Assembly (NCBI RefSeq): GCF_937936315.1
Contig: NZ_CALGWU010000026.1
Span: 1 to 9,821 of the forward strand
Origin: an uncultured Capnocytophaga sp.
GTDB taxonomy: Bacteria; Bacteroidota; Bacteroidia; Flavobacteriales; Flavobacteriaceae
Length of the DNA: 9,821 bases
Direction of reading: 5' to 3'
The first letter of the stretch is position 1. Each line of letters begins with the position of its first letter. The notes below the pieces were generated by a model. It searched no databases. It was not told where the DNA came from and saw nothing but the letters and a program-made list of their open reading frames with translations. Shown piece after piece: positions 1 to 5,949 of this stretch. The translations under genes were made by a program, and so were the position numbers.

Positions 1-118
1 ACCCTGGATTAAACAACATAGTGTTATACATATACTGAGTATATTGAGACTCTTGCTGAGCGAAAATCTCAGTACAGAATAACATCGTTAGTACTGAAAA
101 CAACGTTTTTTTAATCAT
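1..118 (-). CDS. PorP/SprF-family outer-membrane protein, N-terminal fragment
   Basis: Only the first 39 codons are in the window; the gene runs off the left edge. Reading from the ATG at 118 gives a basic start (MIKK), a hydrophobic stretch and a cleavage site after FA, then QQESQYTQYMYNTMLFNPG. The Q-Y-T-Q-Y-M-Y-N...NP pattern right after the signal peptide is the hallmark of the PorP/SprF family. Family members are beta-barrel outer-membrane proteins linked to type IX secretion and gliding; the paralogues pair with different secreted or surface proteins (for example, SprF is needed to place the adhesin SprB in Flavobacterium johnsoniae). Which partner this paralogue serves cannot be told, because the rest of the gene and its neighbours lie outside. 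It has its own upstream region with a TAnnTTTG box and a dyad (159-188). The family call is confident despite the short length; the subfamily is unknown. Confidence 0.85.
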   Translation of the reverse strand, partial: MIKKTLFSVLTMLFCTEIFAQQESQYTQYMYNTMLFNPG

Positions 119-158
119 AATAAAATCGTCTTTATATATTTGCTATTGATTTTTAAAT

Positions 159-188
159 AGTTATAGCTTTTAGTTAGCAGCTATAACT
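159..188. repeat. 10-bp inverted repeat in the leader of the PorP/SprF gene
   Basis: AGTTATAGCT (159-168) is the exact reverse complement of AGCTATAACT (179-188), with a 10-nt loop. It sits just downstream (minus-strand sense) of the -7 box at 192-199, so the expected transcription start, about 7 nt past the box, falls on or next to the right arm. It could form a stem-loop at the very 5' end of the mRNA, or be a dyad operator covering the start site. The repeat is seen directly; either role is inference. Confidence 0.6.
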
Positions 189-191
189 CGG

Positions 192-199
192 CAAAGTTA
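192..199 (-). promoter_or_regulatory. -7 promoter box for the PorP/SprF gene
   Basis: CAAAGTTA on the plus strand reads TAACTTTG on the minus strand, a full match to the Bacteroidota -7 consensus TAnnTTTG. It lies 73 nt upstream of the ATG at 118. No TTG is found at the usual 17-23 nt further upstream, so only half of the promoter is supported. Confidence 0.5.
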
Positions 200-324
200 C
201 ATCTTTTTATTGAAAAATGAGTATTTTTGTATAATTTTTTTTTATATAGTTGATATTTTTCTCTATTGTCTAAAATACACAAGTATGTAAATGATTATGT
301 GTGAACATCTTATCACTTTTTATT

Positions 325-360
325 AAAAAAGAGGCACTCTATTTAGAGTACCTCTTTTTT
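325..360 (-). terminator. Rho-independent terminator of glyA
   Basis: Arms 325-340 and 345-360 form a 16-bp stem with an A6/T6 flank and a 4-nt loop. The only imperfect pair is 335/350: a C-A mismatch in a plus-strand RNA, but a permitted G-U wobble in a minus-strand RNA. So the hairpin fits best as the terminator of minus-strand glyA, whose stop codon lies about 30 nt upstream of it. No plus-strand gene reads into it. Confidence 0.85.
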
Positions 361-390
361 ACAAAAAAAAAATCAATTTGTGATTTTTTC

Positions 391-1665
391 TTAATATGCA
401 AACAGAGGTCTATTTTCCATGAAGTTATTCACTTCGTCTGCAATTTCCTCTAGCATTTCATCATTGGCACGATGAGTAATAGCACGGTCTATAAAATCGG
501 CGATGCGTTCCATATCAGCTTCTTTGAGCCCGCGGGTAGTGATAGCTGAGACACCAACTCTAATACCACTGGTTACAAAAGGAGAACGAGTATCAAAAGG
601 TACCATATTCTTATTCACTGTAATATCAGCTTTACCGAGAGCTTCTTCAGCTTCTTTACCACTTACATCTTTATTTCTCAAATCGATAAGCATCAAGTGA
701 TTATCAGTTCCTTTAGAGATGATATCATACCCCTTATCTAAAAGAATAGAGGCTAACTTACGTGCGTTCTTCTGTACTTGAATAGCGTAATGAAGAAAAT
801 CATCAGAAAGAGCTTCGCCAAAAGCAATAGCTTTAGCAGCAATGATGTGTTCTAAAGGACCTCCTTGGTTACCAGGGAATACGGCACTATCGAGTAAAGA
901 ACTCATCATTCTTACTTCTCCTTTAGGAGTCTTGATACCAAAAGGATTCTCAAAGTCTTTCCCCATCAAAATAAGACCACCACGTGGACCGCGCAGGGTT
1001 TTATGAGTGGTAGTAGTTACGATGTGGCAATGTGGAATTGGGTCATTTAACAATCCCTTAGCTATAAGTCCTGCAGGGTGTGCAATATCGGCAAAGAGAA
1101 TAGCTCCTACTTCATCAGCTATTTCTCTAAATCGCTTAAAGTCTATATCACGAGAATATGCAGAAGCGCCTGCTACTATCATTTTAGGTTGCTCACGTTT
1201 GGCTATTTCCAATATATTGTCGTAATTGAGTCGTCCTGTTTCTTTTTCTACTCCATAGAATACAGGTTCATACAATCTACCTGAAAAGTTCACAGGAGAA
1301 CCGTGAGTAAGGTGACCACCGTGAGAAAGATCGAAGCCGAGAATTTTATCTCCAGGTTTAAGGCAAGTAGCGTATACAGCTGCATTGGCTTGCGAACCAC
1401 TGTGAGGTTGTACGTTTGCGTATTCAGCACCAAATAGAGCTTTAGCACGGTCAATAGCGATTTGCTCTATTTCGTCAATCACTTCACAGCCACCATAATA
1501 GCGTTTACCAGGGTAACCTTCAGCATATTTGTTAGTAAGTACTGATCCAGCTGCTTCCATTACTTGGTCACTTACAAAGTTTTCAGAGGCTATAAGTTCA
1601 ATACCTAACACTTGACGCTCTCTTTCGTCTTCAATCAGTTCAAAAATATCAATGTCTCTTTGCAT
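391..1665 (-). CDS. glyA: Serine hydroxymethyltransferase
   Basis: This is a cytosolic PLP enzyme interconverting serine plus tetrahydrofolate with glycine plus 5,10-methylene-tetrahydrofolate, the main source of one-carbon units. The 424 residues match the usual bacterial length (about 415-430). Visible landmarks are the N-terminal ELIASENF (23-30), the tetrahydrofolate-site region NKYAEGYPGKRYYGG (45-59), PHSGSQAN (87-94), the FADIAHPAGL segment (191-200), and the PLP-lysine motif TTTTHKTLRGPRGG (217-230) with K222 as Schiff-base lysine. The C-terminal half keeps SGIRVG and the helical tail. The ATG at 1665 is preceded by an A/T-rich leader without Shine-Dalgarno, as is normal for this phylum. 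It is a single-gene unit: its promoter overlaps the 3' end of the upstream acetyltransferase gene and its terminator is at 325-360. Nothing is missing or unusual in the coding sequence. Confidence 0.98.
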   Translation of the reverse strand: MQRDIDIFELIEDERERQVLGIELIASENFVSDQVMEAAGSVLTNKYAEGYPGKRYYGGCEVIDEIEQIAIDRAKALFGAEYANVQPHSGSQANAAVYATCLKPGDKILGFDLSHGGHLTHGSPVNFSGRLYEPVFYGVEKETGRLNYDNILEIAKREQPKMIVAGASAYSRDIDFKRFREIADEVGAILFADIAHPAGLIAKGLLNDPIPHCHIVTTTTHKTLRGPRGGLILMGKDFENPFGIKTPKGEVRMMSSLLDSAVFPGNQGGPLEHIIAAKAIAFGEALSDDFLHYAIQVQKNARKLASILLDKGYDIISKGTDNHLMLIDLRNKDVSGKEAEEALGKADITVNKNMVPFDTRSPFVTSGIRVGVSAITTRGLKEADMERIADFIDRAITHRANDEMLEEIADEVNNFMENRPLFAY

Positions 1666-1715
1666 ATTAAAATTATTTTGTTGTTTGAGTTATTTGAAAA
1701 TTTTAATTTTCTGGG

Positions 1716-1745
1716 CAAATGTAGTACTTTTTTTTTATCTACCAA
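1716..1745 (-). promoter_or_regulatory. glyA promoter (-33 TTG, 19-nt spacer, -7 TACATTTG)
   Basis: On the minus strand the order is TTG (1745-1743), 19 nt, then TACATTTG (1723-1716). Both elements and the spacing match the Bacteroidota sigma-70 consensus (TTG-N about 19-TAnnTTTG). The -33 element lies inside the last codons of the upstream acetyltransferase gene (stop codon at 1735-1737). The transcript should start near 1709, giving a leader of about 44 nt before the glyA ATG. Confidence 0.75.
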
Positions 1746-2235
1746 AAAAAAGTTGGTATAGTGCTACATCTTTATACTTACCTTGACTATAAAGCCAATC
1801 CTTTTGTATACCACTACAAGTAAAGCCTATTTTTTCAAAGAGAGCTATACTCACTATATTATCAGTAGGAATGTATGCAATAAGTTGATGCAAATCTAAG
1901 TATTTTTGTACATTGGAAATGAGTAACTGTAAGGCTTTTTTAGCATATCCTTTCCCTTGATAATTGGGCAAAAGTGCTATTCCTACAGCTGCTCTGTGAT
2001 GTTTGGGACTAAAATCGTATAAATCTACACAACCCAAAGGCTCTTCATTGAGTGCTATCACATAACGATATTGTTTAGCTTCATAAATATCTTGATGAGC
2101 GTGTTGTATATAGTCCTGTAACAAATGTTTAGCAAAAGGCAATTGAGTTTCACTCACCTCCCACAAACTCTCTTCATTTTCTAAGTGATATAAGAAATCT
2201 ATATCTTCAGGTTCTAAAGCTCTTAATTTTATCAT
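1735..2235 (-). CDS. GNAT-family N-acetyltransferase (RimJ/RimL-like)
   Basis: This is a 166-residue protein of the GCN5-related acetyltransferase fold, which moves an acetyl group from acetyl-CoA to an amine. The acetyl-CoA pyrophosphate loop is seen at 91-98 (NYQGKGYA, the Q-x-x-G-x-G/A motif). The late N-x-x-S-x-x-x-F-E-K-x-G-F signature is at 126-138. The opening MIKLRALEPEDIDFLYHLEN is typical of the RimJ/RimL-type group. The substrate cannot be read from the sequence: protein N-termini, small amines and polyamines are all acetylated by close relatives. Its ATG overlaps the stop of dapF in an ATGA junction (2232-2235), so it is probably translationally coupled and last in the operon. A T8 tract near the 3' end encodes Leu-Phe-Phe; slippage there would alter only the last few residues. 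The fold call is sure, the function unknown. Confidence 0.88.
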   Translation of the reverse strand: MIKLRALEPEDIDFLYHLENEESLWEVSETQLPFAKHLLQDYIQHAHQDIYEAKQYRYVIALNEEPLGCVDLYDFSPKHHRAAVGIALLPNYQGKGYAKKALQLLISNVQKYLDLHQLIAYIPTDNIVSIALFEKIGFTCSGIQKDWLYSQGKYKDVALYQLFFGR

Positions 2236-3008
2236 TTTATTACTCCTTCAAACACAAATTGAGCACTGCCACTTAAATAGATATTCTTATACTCCTCGGC
2301 TACCCTATCAAAACTCACTTGTAAATCACCTCCACGAGTGTGTAGTGTAATAGTTTGTGCTTTTGTTTGTTTGGTGTGATACAATGCTATTGCAACAGCA
2401 GTAACGCCTGTACCACAAGAGTAAGTTTCATCTTCTACACCACGTTCGTAGGTACGCACCTTAAAACTTCCATCTTTTTTGCTTACAAAATTCACGTTGC
2501 TACCACCTTTATCGGCGTAAAGAGTGCCATAACGTATAGCAGCGCCTTCGGGTTTTACATCCACAGTCTCTACATCGTCTACCCATTGTACGTGGTGAGG
2601 TGAGCCTGTATTTAAGAATACATAGCCTTGATGTTCTTCTACTGATGTTACATTTTTCATTTGCAAATGCACATAGTTATCACCTTCAATGGTTGCGCGG
2701 TGCTCACCATCAATAGCTATAAATAGTGTTTCTCTTTCTATTACCCCCAACTGTTTAGCAAAAGCTACTACACAGCGTCCACCATTGCCACACATTGTAC
2801 TTTGGCGTCCATCGGAATTGTAGTATACCATACGAAAATCATACTGAGAATCATTTTCAAGCAGGATAAGACCATCGGCACCAATGCCGAAGCGTCTATC
2901 GCACAAGTGAGCTATAAGTTTTTCGTTATCTTTAGGAAAAGTTCCTTCGCGATTATCAATCATCACAAAGTCATTACCTGTTCCTTGATATTTATAGAAA
3001 TTCATCAT
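2232..3008 (-). CDS. dapF: Diaminopimelate epimerase
   Basis: DapF converts LL- to meso-diaminopimelate in the cytosol without a cofactor, serving peptidoglycan cross-linking and lysine synthesis. The two catalytic cysteines are present in their motifs: C73 in MCGNGGRC (72-79) and C198 in SCGTGVTA (197-204). The N-terminal FYKYQGTGNDFVMIDNR (4-20) and the GIGADGL loop (41-47) are also intact. The 258-residue length is normal (about 260-275). Two ATGs are adjacent (3008 and 3005). The second gives MNFYKYQG; the first makes a TAATG junction, sharing one base with the cdsA stop, and I keep it as start. The downstream acetyltransferase overlaps by 4 nt. Co-transcription with cdsA ties wall and membrane precursor synthesis together. 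Confidence in the function is very high. Confidence 0.98.
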   Translation of the reverse strand: MMNFYKYQGTGNDFVMIDNREGTFPKDNEKLIAHLCDRRFGIGADGLILLENDSQYDFRMVYYNSDGRQSTMCGNGGRCVVAFAKQLGVIERETLFIAIDGEHRATIEGDNYVHLQMKNVTSVEEHQGYVFLNTGSPHHVQWVDDVETVDVKPEGAAIRYGTLYADKGGSNVNFVSKKDGSFKVRTYERGVEDETYSCGTGVTAVAIALYHTKQTKAQTITLHTRGGDLQVSFDRVAEEYKNIYLSGSAQFVFEGVIK

Positions 3009-3850
3009 TAAAATAGTTCAAAAATAAGAAGGGTGAAATAAGCAAAAGGAGAAGCAAAAATAAGGCTATCAAGACGGTCGAGCAAACCACCGTGTCCTGG
3101 CAATATTGTTCCACTATCTTTCACATTAGCAGCTCGTTTGAAGCTAGACTCTACTAAATCGCCTAAAGTACCTGTAATTACTAGAATGATAGCTAACACT
3201 AACCATTGCCATAGAGGGTGAGCGCTATAGTATGAAATAGCAGTAGCGATGATCATTGCTCCTACGAGCCCCCCTAGGAAACCTTCTATAGTTTTTTTAG
3301 GTGAAATACGTTCAAAGAGTTTGTGTTTACCAAAAGCTCTTCCAGTGAGATAAGCAAATGTATCACTTGCCCATATAATGCACAAAAGTCCAATCATTGT
3401 GATTTGCGACTGATTATTAAAAAGGTATTGGAATAAGTAATTAACATTTGTATTATTTTCATTTTTATAGATAAGAGGTACAAATATGCAGCCTCCACCT
3501 ATATAGAGCAAGCTAATGAGTAGCTTTGTATTATTACTTTGTTTACGAATTGGAGTTTTCTCATTGAAAAGCATCATTATGAGATATATATTGGTAAGCA
3601 AAGTGGCCAAAAGCAATATGTAAACAGAAAAAGGATATGTTCTTAGATGGATAAAAAGCCACCAAACTAATAAAAAAAGTAAGAATATATGTAGTTCTTT
3701 AAGTCTGATGAGCATTTTAAACTCAAACAAGCAAATAATACCAAAAGACAAAAATAAGAAGTCGAAAGCATCGGGGTTAAGCATAATTGCTGATAGCAAT
3801 AGGAAAACATAAATAAACCCCGTAATCGTTCTTTTGAATAGTTCGTTCAT
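3008..3850 (-). CDS. cdsA: Phosphatidate cytidylyltransferase (CDP-diacylglycerol synthase)
   Basis: This inner-membrane enzyme makes CDP-diacylglycerol and pyrophosphate from CTP and phosphatidate, the branch point for bacterial phospholipids. The family signature is complete at 235-261: S-x-F-K-R at 235-239, K-D at 244-245, then PGHGGLLDRLD, which ends the signature. The acidic and histidine residues there bind metal and CTP. WASDTFAYLTGRAFGKHK (160-177) and SPKKTIEG (183-190) are further typical conserved stretches. About eight hydrophobic segments are visible, starting near residues 10-25, 30-45, 54-68 and 74-94. The 280 residues are normal for the family. The gene starts 3 nt after the LUD gene's stop and its stop shares a base with the dapF start, so it sits mid-operon. 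No defect is seen. Confidence 0.97.
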   Translation of the reverse strand: MNELFKRTITGFIYVFLLLSAIMLNPDAFDFLFLSFGIICLFEFKMLIRLKELHIFLLFLLVWWLFIHLRTYPFSVYILLLATLLTNIYLIMMLFNEKTPIRKQSNNTKLLISLLYIGGGCIFVPLIYKNENNTNVNYLFQYLFNNQSQITMIGLLCIIWASDTFAYLTGRAFGKHKLFERISPKKTIEGFLGGLVGAMIIATAISYYSAHPLWQWLVLAIILVITGTLGDLVESSFKRAANVKDSGTILPGHGGLLDRLDSLIFASPFAYFTLLIFELF

Positions 3851-3853
3851 AAA

Positions 3854-4438
3854 TTATTGTTTATCAATAGGTAAATCTTCTAACAGAATAAGATAGGTTT
3901 TCTTAGAGCTTGTACCATAATTCGAAATCGTTTGGGTATCAGGATTATCGGTAAAGCTCTGCAAAGTGATGAGCCCTGTAGGGATATGACCTATATATTT
4001 TTTCTTAATACCTTTCATTCCCTCTGGAATATCCTTTACCATCTGACTTGTTTTAGCAAAAATGATAAATACCTCTGGCAACTCATCCATTTTTCGGTGT
4101 TTTAGCTGGTGAGAGGAGAGCATTATTCCTCCGAGAGAAGTTATAAGATACTCACAGTCTATTAAATATACATTAGAAGTTTCTATATCGGATGTAAACA
4201 TTGGGCTGTGTTCCTCAAACATTTCATTGATTATAGGCGATGCATTGCTACTCATTTTCACATAAACGCCTAACTCTTTCAATATATTGCGAAAGACCTC
4301 TTGCACCTCAAGATCTGAAGTACAATAGATAAACTTACCACCATTTTTGGTAAAATTCATTGCAAATTGCTCATCTTCCGTAAGTTGCTGGGGTGGTTCT
4401 ATGTTATTACGTTTAAATATCTTAGCGAAAAAATTCAT
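3854..4438 (-). CDS. LUD-domain protein (LutC/YkgG-like)
   Basis: The 194-residue protein starts at the ATG at 4438 (MNFFAKIFKRNN...). The open frame extends upstream to 4708, but that extra stretch overlaps the divergent gene, crosses both promoters and does not look like the family, so I reject it. After a basic N-terminal tail, the LUD domain runs from about residue 35. It includes IYCTSDLEV (37-45), the YLITSLGGIMLSS region (97-109) and ELPEVFIIFAKTSQMVKDI (119-137), followed by GMKGIKKKY (140-148). LutC, the named relative, acts with LutA and LutB in an iron-sulfur L-lactate oxidation complex, but no lutA or lutB is here. Stand-alone LUD proteins like this one are common in Bacteroidota and have no firm function. 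It is the first gene of an operon, 3 nt before cdsA. The domain call is strong; a role in lactate use is not supported by context. Confidence 0.88.
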   Translation of the reverse strand: MNFFAKIFKRNNIEPPQQLTEDEQFAMNFTKNGGKFIYCTSDLEVQEVFRNILKELGVYVKMSSNASPIINEMFEEHSPMFTSDIETSNVYLIDCEYLITSLGGIMLSSHQLKHRKMDELPEVFIIFAKTSQMVKDIPEGMKGIKKKYIGHIPTGLITLQSFTDNPDTQTISNYGTSSKKTYLILLEDLPIDKQ

Positions 4439-4479
4439 TTCTACACTATAAAATAATGTGTTATCTACATATTTTTTTG

Positions 4480-4497
4480 CAAATATATACAAAATAA
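4480..4497 (-). promoter_or_regulatory. Candidate promoter of the LUD-cdsA-dapF-GNAT operon
   Basis: On the minus strand TATATTTG (4487-4480) matches TAnnTTTG fully, 41 nt upstream of the LUD start codon, but has no TTG at normal spacing. A second, weaker box TTATTTTG (4497-4490) has one mismatch, yet lies exactly 19 nt from a TTG at 4519-4517. One of the two is probably the operon promoter; the sequence alone does not decide between them. Confidence 0.45.
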
Positions 4498-4565
4498 ATG
4501 AATCTATGCATTTTTTCAAAAAAAAGATGTCATTACATAGGTAATAAGGTACTAGAGGACAAGAT

Positions 4566-4596
4566 TTGATAATTGGAAAAATTATCCCTACCTTTG
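4566..4596 (+). promoter_or_regulatory. Promoter of the DUF2520-kdsC unit
   Basis: TTG (4566-4568), a 20-nt spacer and TACCTTTG (4589-4596) match the Bacteroidota promoter consensus. Transcription should begin near 4603, leaving a very short A-rich leader of about 13 nt before the ATG at 4616. It fires away from the minus-strand operon promoter about 70 nt to the left. Confidence 0.75.
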
Positions 4597-4615
4597 CCCC
4601 ATCAAAAAAACTTGT

Positions 4616-5383
4616 ATGGCGATACACATCAATATCATAGGTGCTGGCAATATGGCTTACCAACTCACACGTGCGTTCTACAATCATCCTGAGGTGCGAT
4701 TGCAGCAACTATATAACCGCAGTGAGTTAAGTCCTGAGTTCAATGCTTTTGAAATAGAAAAAACGCATAATCTCAGCCTTTTGCGCCCTGCTGATGTGTG
4801 TATTATCACCGTGAAAGATGAGGCTATCACTGAAGTATCAGAAAAAATACCTCTTGAAAATCAATTGGTGGTACATACCTCGGGCAACACTTCTATTGAG
4901 GCTATTGACTCTAAAAATAGGCGAGGTGTATTCTATCCCTTACAAACGATGAATAAACAAACAATTGTAGATTTCGAGAAAGTACCTTTTTGCTTGGAAG
5001 CTGAAAATACTAATGATTTCTACCTACTACAACGTTTGGCATCTTTGCTTTCCACAAAAATATACGCACTGAACAGTTATCAACGCAGAGTACTACACCT
5101 CGCTGCTGTGTTTATGAACAATTTTAGTAACCATTTGGTATATATAAGTCAGCAGATATGTAAAGAAAACGAGGTGCCTTTTGAAATTCTACAACCTCTC
5201 CTCAAAGAGACTTTTGCAAAACTGCAAAATACTTCAGCTTTCGATGCTCAAACAGGGCCTGCAAGACGCAACGACTCTCTAACTATCTCTAACCACTTAG
5301 CGATGCTTAATGATAACTATAAAGAAATATACGATATTATCACAAAATCAATAATAAACACTTATGGAAGAAAAGAATTATAA
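4616..5383 (+). CDS. Rossmann-fold and DUF2520 domain protein
   Basis: The 255-residue protein has two parts. The N-terminal half is a dinucleotide-binding Rossmann domain, with the glycine-rich loop GAGNM (9-13) and a layout like pyrroline-5-carboxylate reductase and F420-dependent NADP oxidoreductases: ITVKDEAI (64-71), HTSG (87-90) and YPLQTM (107-112). The C-terminal half is a helical DUF2520 domain with LAAVFMNNFSNHL (162-174) and the conserved QTGPARRND (212-220). Such two-domain proteins are probably NAD(P)-dependent oxidoreductases or dehydrogenases; I know of no assigned substrate. It has a good promoter and a short leader. Its last 20 nt overlap the start of the kdsC-like gene, pointing to coupled translation and perhaps a shared pathway. 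Domains are certain, the reaction unknown. Confidence 0.92.
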   Translation: MAIHINIIGAGNMAYQLTRAFYNHPEVRLQQLYNRSELSPEFNAFEIEKTHNLSLLRPADVCIITVKDEAITEVSEKIPLENQLVVHTSGNTSIEAIDSKNRRGVFYPLQTMNKQTIVDFEKVPFCLEAENTNDFYLLQRLASLLSTKIYALNSYQRRVLHLAAVFMNNFSNHLVYISQQICKENEVPFEILQPLLKETFAKLQNTSAFDAQTGPARRNDSLTISNHLAMLNDNYKEIYDIITKSIINTYGRKEL

Positions 5384-5879
5384 AGAAAAACTGAAAGACA
5401 TTACTACTTTTATCTTTGATGTAGATGGTGTTTTTACTAACACTCAAGTACTTGTAGATAACGATGGAGACCTATTACGCAGTACAAATATGAAAGATGG
5501 ATTTGCTTTGAAGACAGCTATTGCAAAAGGTTATACTGTATGTATTATCACAGGAGGCGGCAATGTGGGAGTACGCAAACGCTTTGAAAACCTTGGCGTA
5601 ACTGATATTTTTATGCTTCGTCACGAGAAACTTGAGACTTTTTTAGAGTACCAAAAGAGTAAAGGACTTAAAACAGAACAAATTCTCTATATGGGAGATG
5701 ACATTCCTGATATTTCTCCTATGAAACACTCTGGTTTAGCTACTTGCCCTCAAGATGCTGTATCCGAAGTAAAAGCGGTAGCTCACTACATATCTCACCG
5801 CGATGGTGGAGAAGGGGCTGTACGCGATGTGATTGAACAAGTGCTAAAAGTACGTGGCGACTGGTTTGATTTCAATTAA
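5364..5879 (+). CDS. kdsC: KdsC-like HAD phosphatase (3-deoxy-D-manno-octulosonate 8-phosphate phosphatase)
   Basis: The 171-residue protein is a capless class C0 HAD phosphatase, expected to act as a tetramer. All four HAD motifs are visible: FDVDGVFTN with nucleophile D19 and acid D21, IITGGG (motif II threonine), the lysine in RHEKLE, and the metal-binding acids of MGDDIPD. The tail RDGGEGAVRDVIEQVL matches the GG-x-GAVR-E end of KdsC, which reaches into the neighbouring active site. KdsC removes phosphate from Kdo-8-phosphate before CMP activation in lipopolysaccharide core synthesis. Proteobacterial KdsC has TGR where this protein has TGG, so a related 2-keto-sugar phosphate (for example Neu5Ac- or KDN-9-phosphate) is possible. 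No kdsA, kdsB or sialic acid genes are in the window. Its ATG lies 20 nt inside the upstream gene and the terminator follows directly. Confidence 0.85.
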   Translation: MEEKNYKEKLKDITTFIFDVDGVFTNTQVLVDNDGDLLRSTNMKDGFALKTAIAKGYTVCIITGGGNVGVRKRFENLGVTDIFMLRHEKLETFLEYQKSKGLKTEQILYMGDDIPDISPMKHSGLATCPQDAVSEVKAVAHYISHRDGGEGAVRDVIEQVLKVRGDWFDFN

Positions 5880-5925
5880 CAAAAAGCTGCTCAAGAAAAG
5901 TTATTTTTTTTGAGCAGCTTTTTGT
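5879..5925. terminator. Bidirectional hairpin terminator between kdsC and the porin gene
   Basis: AAAAAGCTGCTCAA (5881-5894) pairs perfectly with TTGAGCAGCTTTTT (5910-5923); two flanking bases extend the stem to 16 bp around a 15-nt loop. A and T runs at the stem ends give a U-tract in both RNA directions. It begins at the kdsC stop codon and lies 25 nt past the porin stop, so it serves both convergent units. Confidence 0.92.
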
Positions 5926-5949
5926 ATTGATTTATTTATTAGCTAATTA

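Noticed and set aside
363..372. A10 tract, with T9 tracts at 235-243 and 1728-1736, as possible phase-variation switches.
   Set aside because: The tracts lie outside coding sequence in very A/T-rich intergenic DNA and not between promoter elements with clear spacing effects, except that 1728-1736 falls in the glyA promoter spacer; no direct evidence of length variation.
119..390. Possible small gene or RNA between the PorP/SprF gene and glyA.
   Set aside because: Apart from the -7 box, the dyad and the glyA terminator, the stretch is A/T-rich with frequent stops and no conserved RNA fold that I recognise.
4439..4708. Upstream 90-codon extension of the LUD gene on the minus strand.
   Set aside because: It overlaps the start of the divergent DUF2520 gene, spans both promoters and shows no family likeness; the ATG at 4438 gives the normal length and N-terminus.
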